DNA of 64,000 nt, taken from the NCBI GenBank assembly GCA_024235215.1, contig JACKMU010000005.1, positions 62,001 to 126,000 of the forward strand, written 5' to 3'. The position numbers and the translations under genes were made by a program. Position 1 is the stretch's first letter, and each line of letters begins with the position of its first letter. This DNA comes from Chromatiaceae bacterium (GTDB lineage: Bacteria > Pseudomonadota > Gammaproteobacteria > Chromatiales > Chromatiaceae). The notes below the pieces were generated by a model, which saw only the letters and a program-made list of their open reading frames with translations, made no database searches and was not told the DNA's origin. Below, in pieces: positions 1-9,060 of the stretch.

Positions 1-108
1 TCCAGGGAGATGGTGGCGCGTATCCTAGGCGATCTGACCACTGGTGGATACATTACGATCACCAACAAGCGGATAACGCTAAACGAGAGGCTGCCTAAGG
101 CTTACTGA
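1..108 (+). CDS. Crp/Fnr-family regulator, C-terminal end (partial)
   Basis: The first 35 codons are open from base 1 and end at TGA 106-108. The translation starts SREMVARILGDL and continues with GGYITI and an NKRITL stretch. This is the recognition helix and wing of the winged helix-turn-helix at the C-terminus of Crp/Fnr-family transcription factors, which typically carry a motif of the SREMVSRIL type. The sensor domain lies outside the window, so the ligand cannot be told. Orientation is tail-to-tail with the adenylate cyclase gene that ends at 237. Assignment to the Crp/Fnr superfamily is fairly secure from the motif; the subfamily is unknown. Confidence 0.7.
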   Translation, partial: SREMVARILGDLTTGGYITITNKRITLNERLPKAY

Positions 109-236
109 ATGCTTTTTTCCGGAAAGGTCATCGTGAGAAGCCTGGCCCTGTGGATTGAGCAGCTCCTTCAGTACGTAATTCTACTCGACAGCGCCTATCA
201 CCACGGTATCATTTAACTGCTGAAAAACGTGCGTAA

Positions 237-3200
237 TCACGCTCTCCGATCAGCAGATCTGGATAGTTCACCCAGCAGCTGTGCCGCCTGAATAAGGTCA
301 GGCGTGTCGAAGCCTTCACTGAATGTGCTTACCAATGGCTGTAGCAGTGCTCGTCCGGCCGCGCTGTCGCCCTGCTCCTGATGCCAGCGGGCGAGACTCA
401 TCGCCACTCGTAGTTGCAGTGCTTTTGCGTTTTGCTGCTCGGCGGTTCTCAACGCCTGATCGAACCAGACTCTGGAGTGATCCACATCTCCCAATAAGCG
501 GAACAGTTCACCTTTGCGCCGCTCTATACCTGCCTGCCAATAACAGAGACTGTAGGTTTCAGCGATCAGCAACGCCTGTTCGATGATCGCCATCGCCTCG
601 TCCAGCGCGCCGCTGGTTGCCAGGATTCCCGCCAGTTGATCGGAAAAAAGGCCGATATCTTCAAGACTACCCACGCTGTGTTGGATCTCCATTCCCTGTC
701 GCATCAGCACAAGACCCTGTTCAACCTCACCCCGATTCGCCAGCAGCCAGCCATTGCAGTATAGATACTTCCCCTCATACTCCTGCAACCGGTTGTCACT
801 GCAGATACGCTGCAACTGCTGCAGCCAGGGATCCAGATTCTCAGGTTCTCGACGGTACTGATATTGCAGCAGATGTAACTCAACCACATGCAGTAGGGAA
901 CCGACATGGTTTAGTCCCCGTCCCCAGTGAGTACAACGCTGCGCATATTCAAGTGCCTGGTCGGGATAACCCAGCATCCACAAGGTGTGTGCAGCAAAAG
1001 TTGCGGCGCAGATGCGTGGGTCGTGCCCACCGTATATGAAGGCATGTCGTCGATGCAGCTGCTTATCATACAGTCCCAATCCCGCTTCGACATGCGCCAT
1101 CACTTCGGTAAAACGACCAATATGAAACAACGTGGTCCATTTACAGTGATGCACCTGTAGTTTGAGTCCGGTGTCGCCAAGTGTGTCCGCGAGCGCATCC
1201 AGTCGGTCAGTCCATTCAAGACCCAGCTCCATTTTAAAGCTCATCGCGTTCTGCCATTTCCCCCACAGCGCGGCGAACTGCTCGTGAGACACTGGCAGCA
1301 GGTTGCACAGTGCCACCGCGCGGTCGCAGTTGGCTCGTGTACGCTCCGCTCCCGCCCCTTCCGAGACACGTAGCACCGGTGTGATCGCGACTCGCAGACT
1401 CAGCTCCTGCTGGTCACGCCCCCCCCCAGGAGGCAGCTTATCCACCAACTTAAGTCCGCGTTCCAAGTGGTTGGCTGCCTCGATATTGGCAAAGCGTTCA
1501 CTCGCACGCTGCCCCGCAAGTAGCCAAAGTGGGATGGATTTGGCGAAATCTCCCGCTTCACTCCAATGGTGCGCCGAAATCTCCGGACTGGCCTTGACCA
1601 ATGCTGGAAACTGCCTCTGTAGAACTTCTGCGATACGCGCGTGCACCCGCTCACGGTCATCACGCAACAAGCTGGTATAGGCAGCATCACACATCAAAGC
1701 ATGGGTGAACTGCAGGATATCCGGAGAAGAAGCACGGCTGCGTGTCACCACCTCCGCTGAGATCAGTTGCTGCAGGCGTTCCTGGAGCATGTTCGGGTAG
1801 ATACCGATTACTGCCGCCAACAGCTCAATGGAAAACTCCCGACCAATCACCGCAGCAACCTCAGCCGCAGCCCTTGCCGGTTTACTCAGATGATCGAGAC
1901 GCGCCAGCAGAGAATCCTGTAGCGTAACCGGGATCGGAATCGACTCTTTGGAAACACCGGTATCGTGATCTTTTGCCATCCGTTCCATCAGGCTCTTGCT
2001 AAGCTCCTCCGCGAACAATGGTATTCCTTCGCTGCGATCAACGATGGTCTGGAGGAGATGGTCGGGAAGCTCGCTCGTCGACCATATCTGCTGAATCAGC
2101 TCACGGGTGAAGGAGTGCGGCAGACGGTTTATCGTCAACGTGGTCACATGAGGCAGATTGCTCAATGGTAACGGGGTGCCAGGGCGGGTGGAGACCAGTA
2201 GCATGATGCGCTTGTCGTGGAGTGAATCGACCAGCAGCGACAGCATTTCCATTGATGTCGGGTCGATCCAGTGCAGATCTTCGAGCTGCACCAAAACAGG
2301 CGACTGTTGTGCTAGTGCAACCACTCTTTCGTTCAATGACTGCAGTGTCCGGCGTTTCAACTCCGCCGGTTCCAGCTCCAGATTTGCATAACGTTCTGGA
2401 ACCGGGAGTGACAGCAACAGGCAGTAGAGGGGCAGTGTGCGTTCTATGTCGTCACGTGAGCGGGTGAGATACTGCTCCAGTTTGACTGCACCCGCTGCTG
2501 CATCATCCCCCGGCTCGAAACCTGCAGCTCTGCTGATATGCGCTATTACCGGATAGAGCGCCGTGTTGGCATGATAGGGAGAGCACTGGTATCTGAGCAC
2601 ATAATGTTCCGAATCCAGTAGTCGCTCATCCAGCGCCTGAATGATGCGTGACTTACCGATCCCCGCTTCGCCACTGATAAGCACCATCTGACCTTTGCCA
2701 GCTCGCACCGATTGCCAGCGGCGCATCAGTACCTCCATCACCTCCTCGCGATCCACCATTTGGGCGACTTTTGCATGTGCCGCATCGAAGCGTGAGTCGA
2801 CGTGCGCTTCTCCGATAACCCGCCAGACCCGGTGTGCGCTACTGAACCCCTTGAGCGCGTGCCAGCCCAGATCCTCACAGCGGAACAGACCCCGCACCAG
2901 TTCGTGGGTTTCGCGGGCGATGACAACTTCTCCTGGTCGCGCAATTCCCTGGATACGTTTAGCCAGATTGAGTGGGATGCCAATGGAGGATTCGATCGAT
3001 TGCTCACCCTCTCCTACCCGATCACCCACGATCGCCATACCGCTGGCGACACCGCTGCGTACTGCGAGATGACGCTGGTCTTTAACCGTAATTTCGGAAA
3101 CCTTGCCTGCAATCTCCAGCGCACTTTTCACCCCCCGTTCAGCGCTGTTTTCATGTCCGGTGAAGTGCGCAACTATGCCGTCACCCAGGTATTCTGTCAC

Positions 3201-3551
3201 CCGACCTCCGTAACGCCTGACGATCCCGCCACACACCTGCTGAAAGCGGCGTACCAGAAGTCGTACCCATTCCGGATCCAACGTCTCCGTCAAGCTGGTT
3301 GAGTCTGTCAAATCGATGAAAAGGACGGTCAACAGACGATTCTGCGCCGCAGTGATCTGAATTTCATCGCAATTTAGCTTTTGCTTCGGAAGCGCTTTGC
3401 CGCACTCGGTACAGAATCTGTTTTCAGCCAGATTGTCGTGGCCACAGACAGCACAGGTGACTCCGGGGAGTACGCCACCGCAATTGCCGCAATAACGTGC
3501 CTGAATCCGGTTCACCGAACCACAATCATGGCACCTCCGTGTTCTGTTCAA
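237..3551 (-). CDS. Zinc-ribbon / class III adenylate cyclase / AAA ATPase / TPR protein
   Basis: Large cytoplasmic signalling protein of 1104 residues. Two zinc ribbons sit at the N-terminus (Cys 7, 10, 21, 24 and Cys 33, 36, 47, 50). A class III nucleotide cyclase domain follows at about 70-245, with both metal-binding aspartates visible in LFIDLTDS and YLGDGIVA. An ATPase domain starts near 270, with Walker A GEAGIGKS and a Walker B-like LEDLHWID. The C-terminal 450 residues are helical and TPR-like. The family is annotated as adenylate/guanylate cyclase with predicted ATPase; cAMP is the likely product but was not checked residue by residue. The start is TTG: an in-frame TAG lies 30 bases upstream and no ATG or GTG lies between it and the first zinc ribbon. 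Cyclic-nucleotide readers in this window are the regulator tail at 1-108 and the domain protein at 38749-39234; a link is inference. Confidence 0.85.
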   Translation of the reverse strand: MNRTRRCHDCGSVNRIQARYCGNCGGVLPGVTCAVCGHDNLAENRFCTECGKALPKQKLNCDEIQITAAQNRLLTVLFIDLTDSTSLTETLDPEWVRLLVRRFQQVCGGIVRRYGGRVTEYLGDGIVAHFTGHENSAERGVKSALEIAGKVSEITVKDQRHLAVRSGVASGMAIVGDRVGEGEQSIESSIGIPLNLAKRIQGIARPGEVVIARETHELVRGLFRCEDLGWHALKGFSSAHRVWRVIGEAHVDSRFDAAHAKVAQMVDREEVMEVLMRRWQSVRAGKGQMVLISGEAGIGKSRIIQALDERLLDSEHYVLRYQCSPYHANTALYPVIAHISRAAGFEPGDDAAAGAVKLEQYLTRSRDDIERTLPLYCLLLSLPVPERYANLELEPAELKRRTLQSLNERVVALAQQSPVLVQLEDLHWIDPTSMEMLSLLVDSLHDKRIMLLVSTRPGTPLPLSNLPHVTTLTINRLPHSFTRELIQQIWSTSELPDHLLQTIVDRSEGIPLFAEELSKSLMERMAKDHDTGVSKESIPIPVTLQDSLLARLDHLSKPARAAAEVAAVIGREFSIELLAAVIGIYPNMLQERLQQLISAEVVTRSRASSPDILQFTHALMCDAAYTSLLRDDRERVHARIAEVLQRQFPALVKASPEISAHHWSEAGDFAKSIPLWLLAGQRASERFANIEAANHLERGLKLVDKLPPGGGRDQQELSLRVAITPVLRVSEGAGAERTRANCDRAVALCNLLPVSHEQFAALWGKWQNAMSFKMELGLEWTDRLDALADTLGDTGLKLQVHHCKWTTLFHIGRFTEVMAHVEAGLGLYDKQLHRRHAFIYGGHDPRICAATFAAHTLWMLGYPDQALEYAQRCTHWGRGLNHVGSLLHVVELHLLQYQYRREPENLDPWLQQLQRICSDNRLQEYEGKYLYCNGWLLANRGEVEQGLVLMRQGMEIQHSVGSLEDIGLFSDQLAGILATSGALDEAMAIIEQALLIAETYSLCYWQAGIERRKGELFRLLGDVDHSRVWFDQALRTAEQQNAKALQLRVAMSLARWHQEQGDSAAGRALLQPLVSTFSEGFDTPDLIQAAQLLGELSRSADRRA

Positions 3552-3901
3552 TGTATTCTGTCCGTGATTGATCTGGGGCTATTTGTCAGCAGACCCTGAA
3601 GTCTTTGCCAAGTCTGTCCGGAGACCAGCGATTTTTTTGCGCCCGAATGGCTTTGCAAGGCTCCTGCCCAGGCTATTCAGTGCACGCTAAAGAGAAATTG
3701 GTCATTTCGTCCTACTGTGATATCTGACACGGTAAACATCTCCCACTGGGTGGATCGGGATCGTGGTTGATCACCTGCAACATGCAACCGCAGTGACTGC
3801 TTTGCTCTGTTGTACGCAGTTCAGCTGAATATCTCAGTCGTCAAAAAAAATGCTGCATGACGAAGCTGCCATGCTCTTTGGACCGGCATTGGTGATCAGA
3901 T
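3552..3901. other. Intergenic region upstream of the cyclase gene
   Basis: About 350 bases without a credible gene, between the TTG start of the cyclase (3551) and the stop of the FIST gene (3902). It must hold the cyclase promoter on the minus strand and the end of the FIST transcript. I see no strong hairpin with a T-run and no clear operator. Confidence 0.5.
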
Positions 3902-5017
3902 TCAGAGAAACAACGTAAGCACACCGGTGTATCCATACAGTCGGCCGTTGTAAATCTCACCATTGGCAAAGTATCCGATCAGGGGAAACTCCCCCAGATA
4001 CTGGGTTATCAGCTTCAACTCTTCGGAGTTTTCTCCAAACTGATGGCGTCCACGACCGAGGCAGGTGACATAGATCCCCCCACGTATCAGCCTTTCGCCC
4101 ACCCTCTTTTTCAGACGCAGCAGCATCTTTACCATGTCCTCCCGTGCACTGTTTCCATCACGACGGCAGAATATCAACCGCTGCCCACTTTGCAACCGAT
4201 CACCCACCGCAACCAATTGCTGCTCCTTGTCTATTCCGATCAGATTGCGTACCAAATAGTCCCCGGTATCCGATCCCTGAATCGGAAGCGCCGCAAAGAT
4301 ATAGCCTCCCAGCCGCCGTAAATCTTTACTCAATACCTCACCCACATCTGTTTTCAGAACCTCCAATGCAGGTTGGTTATCGAGTGTAATAGCGATGTTG
4401 CTGTTCGCCTTGGTAACGTGATGTACCGGACCGATAGGCTGGCAACCCTGAGTATGGTCTGTGGTGACTGATACCTGTGCGTTGAAAATGACACCGGAGA
4501 GCCCCGTACCAACCACGGTGCCGGCTATTCGTGGATTGGCGCCGCGCGAAGAGCTGACCCCGCCATTGACAAAAGCAATAGCCGGCTCGTTTGCCAACTG
4601 TTCCAACCACTGAGCTGTGTGGGTATCGGTGGGATCCGCATGGATGAATGCGAACCTGGAGCCCATTGGTTGCTCACTTCCGAAGATGCCTACCTGATCC
4701 AGGTTGCTCTTGAACTCTCGTAGCAGTTGAAAACTGTCTGCCGGAAATTCACCTACCATTATCGCCAGTGCGGCTTGGTCGTAGATCTCCCTGTCGCCGG
4801 CACAGATACCCATGCCGACCGTTCCAATCCAACGCACACCGGGTAGCGCATCTTTCAGCCGGTGCAAGATTCTCTCGATGCGCTCTGCGAGAAAATCGCT
4901 GCAATAGAGAAATCCAAGATTAGCCAGTCCGGATACCTGCCCCAACTGCTGCAGGCACTCCGCTACCATCTGGGCTTCATCGTCATGCTCGCTGCTGGCG
5001 ATCCTGAACTGACGCAT
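3902..5017 (-). CDS. FIST domain signal transduction protein
   Basis: A 371-residue soluble protein with the FIST_N plus FIST_C layout. The N-terminal half contains GFLYCSDFLAERIERILHRL and VRWIGTVGMGICAG, followed by LAIMVGEFP. The C-terminal half ends with LGRGRHQFGENSEEL, LIGYFANGEI and YGYTGVLTLF, the typical FIST_C finish. FIST proteins are sensory domains proposed to bind small ligands such as amino acids, and are often found near signalling genes. There is no attached output domain here, so it would act through a partner. Upstream of the start is a hairpin abutting the ribosome binding site (separate entry). Family assignment is strong; the ligand is unknown. Confidence 0.85.
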   Translation of the reverse strand: MRQFRIASSEHDDEAQMVAECLQQLGQVSGLANLGFLYCSDFLAERIERILHRLKDALPGVRWIGTVGMGICAGDREIYDQAALAIMVGEFPADSFQLLREFKSNLDQVGIFGSEQPMGSRFAFIHADPTDTHTAQWLEQLANEPAIAFVNGGVSSSRGANPRIAGTVVGTGLSGVIFNAQVSVTTDHTQGCQPIGPVHHVTKANSNIAITLDNQPALEVLKTDVGEVLSKDLRRLGGYIFAALPIQGSDTGDYLVRNLIGIDKEQQLVAVGDRLQSGQRLIFCRRDGNSAREDMVKMLLRLKKRVGERLIRGGIYVTCLGRGRHQFGENSEELKLITQYLGEFPLIGYFANGEIYNGRLYGYTGVLTLFL

Positions 5018-5028
5018 TCACTCTCTCC

Positions 5029-5054
5029 TCTCATCTCGTTGCAGAGAGATGAGA
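5029..5054 (-). promoter_or_regulatory. Hairpin next to the FIST gene ribosome binding site
   Basis: Perfect 9-bp inverted repeat TCTCATCTC / GAGATGAGA with an 8-base loop. Read on the minus strand, the hairpin is followed immediately by GGAGAGAG, which is the apparent Shine-Dalgarno sequence, and then by ATG at 5017. A stable stem touching the ribosome site could tune translation or bind a regulator. The structure is seen; the role is inference. Confidence 0.4.
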
Positions 5055-5296
5055 TGCTCTGCATCCGGGAGACGACTCTTCTCATTTTTGCAGTAACCTG
5101 ACGCTGCACACACGCAACGATCAGCCTGTGCTGAATTCCGGAAAATCCCCCCTCCCCGATGATTTACCGGCGCCTGTGATCCTGCTTCCGCCGGCACGCG
5201 ATTGTAGGCATTGCCTCAAAGTCCGACAGTCTCTTTAACCGGATATGGGAACACTTTCTGTATCCCCGCACACCCGCACGGATTAACCAACAGAGT

Positions 5297-5776
5297 TCAG
5301 CTGGAGAGTGCGGCCAGCATCGTTTCAGCATCACTCACTTCAAACTTTTGTGGCTTTTCAACATTGAGCTTTGTCACCACACCATCGTCAATGATCATTG
5401 CATAACGTTGAGATCGCACACCCCCAAGACCGGGTATATCCACCGCCAGACCCAGCGCTTGCGATAATAAGGCACGAATATCCGCCAGTAGCGTTATCGC
5501 CTCGGCATTCTGCTGTTCTCCCCAGGCACGCATTACAAAATGATCGTTGACTGACAGGCAGGCGACCATATCCACTCCCCGTGCTTTAAACTCATCGGCC
5601 AGCACCACGAAACCGGGCAGATGGCTAGCCGAACAGGTGGGTGTAAAAGCTCCTGGTAAACCAAACAACACCACTCGCTTGCCGGCAAATAGTTGGTCGG
5701 CTTTGAGTGTCTCCTCCTCTTTCGGCCTGACCAGCGTGATGTCAACAGAAGGAATCCTATCACCTACGCTGATCAT
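5297..5776 (-). CDS. Peroxiredoxin, Prx5/AhpC-TSA type
   Basis: A 159-residue cytoplasmic thiol peroxidase that reduces hydrogen peroxide and alkyl hydroperoxides. The peroxidatic cysteine is Cys48 in PGAFTPTCSASHLPGF, the Prx5-type signature. A second cysteine (about residue 73, in VACLSVNDHF) could be a resolving residue, but its role is not certain. NDHFVMRAW is another family hallmark. Full length for the family. GGAGAA sits at the right distance upstream of the ATG. Likely needed in an organism that fixes carbon with oxygen-sensitive iron-sulfur enzymes. Confidence 0.92.
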   Translation of the reverse strand: MISVGDRIPSVDITLVRPKEEETLKADQLFAGKRVVLFGLPGAFTPTCSASHLPGFVVLADEFKARGVDMVACLSVNDHFVMRAWGEQQNAEAITLLADIRALLSQALGLAVDIPGLGGVRSQRYAMIIDDGVVTKLNVEKPQKFEVSDAETMLAALSS

Positions 5777-5976
5777 TCTATTTTCTCCTAACAGATAGCG
5801 GGAACATCACACCGCCGTTGACGGGTGTCCGGGCATTCATACAATTTGTATTGCGGTTGGCGAGAGTAACCCGTGTTCCTGGTCAAGTTTGGGTTCAAGT
5901 GCATCGATGAATATTTATGCCGGATTTGTGGTTGCGGAATAGCGAAGCGAGCACTATCGCTCTATAATCCCGCTTT

Positions 5977-6026
5977 GTTCACTTCTGCACCACCCAGGTA
6001 TCAACCAGGATGACGCAGAAGTGAAC
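5977..6026. repeat. 12-bp perfect inverted repeat, 26-base spacer
   Basis: GTTCACTTCTGC (5977-5988) is mirrored by GCAGAAGTGAAC (6015-6026). It lies in the 324-base gene-free stretch 5777-6100 between the peroxiredoxin start and the zinc-ribbon gene stop. No T-run follows either arm, so it is not an obvious terminator; an operator or a small mobile repeat are alternatives. Nothing else was recognised in that stretch. Confidence 0.5.
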
Positions 6027-6100
6027 CCTGTAATACCGGTAACTGCCTCGGCAGTAACGCTCAACAGCCAGCGATAGGCGGGTTGCTGCCGATTACTGTT

Positions 6101-6295
6101 TCAGGAGACAGTGCAAACCATATCCTGGCCACAACAAAGTGGTGATTTGATCTTTCCATGTCCATTCGGGCATTCAGAGATCTGCACCTCAGCACCATTC
6201 TCCAGTTTCAGTGTACCGTTCTTGAGTGGTTCATCACATTTTCCGCATGTTGCATTCACGCTCATTCCGCACACTTTGCACTCGTAAGTCGCCAT
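6101..6295 (-). CDS. Small zinc-ribbon protein
   Basis: A 64-residue protein beginning MATYECKVCGM. It has CxxC pairs at the N-terminus (CKVC), in the middle (CGKC) and near the end (CGQDMVC, preceded by a lone Cys), with an ECPNGHGKIKSP segment. The pattern implies one or two zinc (or iron) knuckles; function unknown. I start it at the second ATG (6295) because AAGGA lies at normal distance from it, while the first ATG at 6304 directly touches that ribosome site. It is far from korA and on the opposite strand. Confidence 0.7.
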   Translation of the reverse strand: MATYECKVCGMSVNATCGKCDEPLKNGTLKLENGAEVQISECPNGHGKIKSPLCCGQDMVCTVS

Positions 6296-6304
6296 TGTTT
6301 CCAT

Positions 6305-7168
6305 CCTTCATTCAAAATTAAATCACTGATGTCCGGACTCAATATAGCAATCAATCGATTGGTAGTATAGATCGCATCATATCTGACAATCGCAATCCTG
6401 AGCGACAGTCAATTTTGTCCGCGATTGGCTGTCCGGATCTGATTAGATGTTACGCTGTGAGTGTTACTCTTCCGATATCTCTTTATTACACTGCACCAGC
6501 TTCCAAAACCGCTCCTGTTGCCCAGGGAACATCCGGCCACTCGCACCATCCTGGTTTGCACCAGATCAGGGCAGCACATTATTCAAGAATGCAGCGGTGC
6601 TCTCCTCCAGCTCAAAAACGGTCTCTCGATTTTTCATTCTTTCTGGTCGTTGCAACTTCCTGCAGTACCAGCCAAGCCAACAGCTGGAACCTATCCGCTA
6701 TACGACATGGTCTTCCAGCATGTGAAGCTACGGGGTATGGCGATAAAACTCGAGCATTTCAATCAACGGACCAGTAAGCGTGCCTACCGGAACAGGAACA
6801 GTCGCGAGTGGCAAACGTCAGCCGACTTGTGGTTGGGTGGAGAACCGAGTCGCTGCCCATCACTTCGATGCGGAATCCCTCAGCAAACTTCCAGGTTCCG
6901 CTATAGTCCCACTACTGGATGCGTCTGAGATACTCCTCCAACCTGCCTGCAGGAGGGCGATACAGAAGTTCAAAACCTGTTACTTGCAAATTCAACCTCA
7001 GTGCTGCATGGCGATTGTGTAATTTAGTTGACAGCGACCAGGAATTTCATTATCAATAGTTTTCAGCGGGATAAAAAATTATAAGCAGATAAACCCGGCT
7101 GCCCTGAATACATAAGACCTGGCATAAGACCAGGATCCACAGATACAACAACTCAAAGGGGCTCTAAA
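6305..7168. other. Long intergenic region upstream of the kor-rnf operon
   Basis: About 860 bases between the divergent zinc-ribbon gene and korA. Several open frames exist on the plus strand but none has a ribosome site, a recognisable motif or a consistent frame. On the minus strand a few protein-like stretches interrupted by stops can be read between 6450 and 6950, so a decayed gene is possible but unproven. The right end holds the korA promoter candidate and leader. Confidence 0.5.
7028..7056 (+). promoter_or_regulatory. Candidate sigma-70 promoter for the korA-rnf operon
   Basis: TTGACA at 7028-7033, a 17-base spacer, then TATCAA at 7051-7056. The -35 is a perfect consensus hexamer and the -10 matches four of six positions. 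It would give a leader of roughly 100 bases before the korA ATG at 7169, which has AAGGGG upstream. Within the leader CCTGG and CCAGG form a short inverted repeat. Seen in sequence, not tested. Confidence 0.5.
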
Positions 7169-9055
7169 ATGGAGGCATCACAGGAGGTGGAGAGGGCTGT
7201 GCAGTCCGAGCTCATCCACGAGCATATAGTTGAAATCGTCAGCGATTCCGGTGAAGGCGCGCAGAAGGCGGGTCAAACCTTTGGTGCGGTCTGCGCCAGA
7301 ATGGGAAATGGCGTCTGGACGGTGGAGATCATCCCGGCAGAGATCAAACCACCCGCGCGGTCACCTGCTGGCGCCAGCGGTATCCGTATTCGTCTGGGCT
7401 CGAAATACATCACCAACATGGGCGACGAAGCTGATTTGGTCGTCGCTTTCAACGAACAGGTCCTCTACTCCAGAATCGCCAATGGTGCCTATAAAGCCGG
7501 CACCATTCTGCTGATTGAAAACAAATGGCGGGACGACCCGGTTCCCGAGATTCAGGCCCAGTACAAAAGAGCGTTAGCGGAGTTCAAAGAGAACGGTCTG
7601 ATCGTTCACGAACTGGCGCTCGAGGAGGCCTGTCGCGAAATAACCTCCAATCCCCGTGTGGGGAAAAACATGTTCGTGCTGGGTATGCTGTGTCATATCT
7701 ACACCCGCGATGTGGAGTTAGCCCGCAACGAAATAGCCACCATTTTCAAGCGCAAGAGCAAAGAGGTCGTCGAGCAGAATTATCGCCTGCTGCAGGCGGG
7801 CTATGACTTTGCTAGCGATAACCTCGACTTCCGTTATGAGATACCCCCACAGCAGGTGCGTGAAGGCAAGCGTTTCATCGTTACCAACGGCAATACCGCA
7901 CTTGGTTTGGGGGTCATGGCCTCTGGAATGGAACTGGTTGCCATGTATCCAATCACACCAGCCACCTCAGCATCACACTATCTGGCGGATGTTTTTCATG
8001 AGGTCGGGGGGTTCGTGCATCAGGCTGAAGACGAAATTGCCGCCATCGGCTTTGCCATTGGCTCCTCGTTCGCCGGAAAAACCGCCTGCACCATCACGTC
8101 AGGACCGGGACTGGCACTGAAAACCGAGATGCTGGCGCTGGCCGTGATGGCAGAAATCCCCCTGGTGCTGGCGGTAGTGCAGCGTGGCGGTCCCTCTACC
8201 GGCCTGCCGACCAAGGTGGAACAGGGCGACCTGTTGGCCTCGATCTTTGGTGAACCGGGAGATGCACCTAAAGTGGTGGTGGCTCCTGCCACCATTGAGG
8301 AGTGCCTCCATTTCGTGGTCATGAGCCGCCGTCTGGCAGAGACATTCCGGACACCGGTCGTACTGTTGACCGATGCCAACCTGGCCACCGGACAACAACC
8401 CTACCCCCGCCCTGAACCGAGCAGTGAATGGTTGGCACCACCCATCGACCAGACGGATTGGGACCCACAGATTCCTCCCTACAACTGGGATCCGCAAACC
8501 GGACTTTCACCCCGTCCGGTCCCCGGTATGGTCGATGGTCACTACGTATTGACCGGTCTGGCGCACACCAACGAAAGCAAGGTCGCATACGACTCCAAAT
8601 CGAACCAGCTCGGCTGTGACATGCGCAGCCGTAAACTGGCCGCGTTGGCCAACACGCTCAAAGCACCGACGGTTTACGGCGATCCAGAAGGCGATCTGCT
8701 GGTAGTGGGCTGGGGTTCCACACTGGGAGCCATCCAGGAGGCGGTGGATCGTACCCGCGCGCAGGGTTACAAGGTCTCATCGCTGCATCTGCGCTTCATC
8801 TCTCCATTGGAGCCGGGGTTGAAGGAGATCTTCTCCCGCTTTCGCAAAGTCATGACGGTGGAGATCAACTACAGCGATGACCTCTCTGCACCGCTCATCA
8901 CACGGGAGAACCGGCGTTATTCCCAACTGGCCTGGATACTGCGGGCAAGCACGCTGGTCGATGTGGACTGCTGGTCTGTGGTACTCGGCGCCCCGCTGCA
9001 ACCTGGCATGATCCATAAGGTCCTGCTTGAGCGACTCTCTTCGAAGGAGGATTAA
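7169..9055 (+). CDS. korA: 2-oxoglutarate:ferredoxin oxidoreductase, fused gamma-alpha subunit
   Basis: A 628-residue 2-oxoacid:acceptor oxidoreductase subunit. The gamma (acceptor) domain is at about 30-190 (SGEGAQKAGQ, then LGSKYITNMGDEADL). The alpha domain starts near 230 with VTNGNTALGLG and the YPITPATSASHYL motif, followed by QAEDEIAAIG and TSGPGLALK, which form the substrate and cofactor pocket with KorB. The C-terminal transketolase-like domain contains VVGWGSTLGAIQEA. In the reductive direction the enzyme carboxylates succinyl-CoA to 2-oxoglutarate using reduced ferredoxin; oxidation is also possible. The fused form and the pairing with KorB fit KOR better than pyruvate synthase, but substrate choice is inferred. 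First gene of the kor-rnf operon; the korB ribosome site lies in its last codons. Confidence 0.88.
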   Translation: MEASQEVERAVQSELIHEHIVEIVSDSGEGAQKAGQTFGAVCARMGNGVWTVEIIPAEIKPPARSPAGASGIRIRLGSKYITNMGDEADLVVAFNEQVLYSRIANGAYKAGTILLIENKWRDDPVPEIQAQYKRALAEFKENGLIVHELALEEACREITSNPRVGKNMFVLGMLCHIYTRDVELARNEIATIFKRKSKEVVEQNYRLLQAGYDFASDNLDFRYEIPPQQVREGKRFIVTNGNTALGLGVMASGMELVAMYPITPATSASHYLADVFHEVGGFVHQAEDEIAAIGFAIGSSFAGKTACTITSGPGLALKTEMLALAVMAEIPLVLAVVQRGGPSTGLPTKVEQGDLLASIFGEPGDAPKVVVAPATIEECLHFVVMSRRLAETFRTPVVLLTDANLATGQQPYPRPEPSSEWLAPPIDQTDWDPQIPPYNWDPQTGLSPRPVPGMVDGHYVLTGLAHTNESKVAYDSKSNQLGCDMRSRKLAALANTLKAPTVYGDPEGDLLVVGWGSTLGAIQEAVDRTRAQGYKVSSLHLRFISPLEPGLKEIFSRFRKVMTVEINYSDDLSAPLITRENRRYSQLAWILRASTLVDVDCWSVVLGAPLQPGMIHKVLLERLSSKED

Positions 9056-9060
9056 CGCAG

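Noticed and set aside
6461..6928. 155-codon plus-strand frame upstream of korA
   Set aside because: No ribosome site, low-complexity-free but unrecognisable sequence, and competing frames over the same bases; not supported as a gene.
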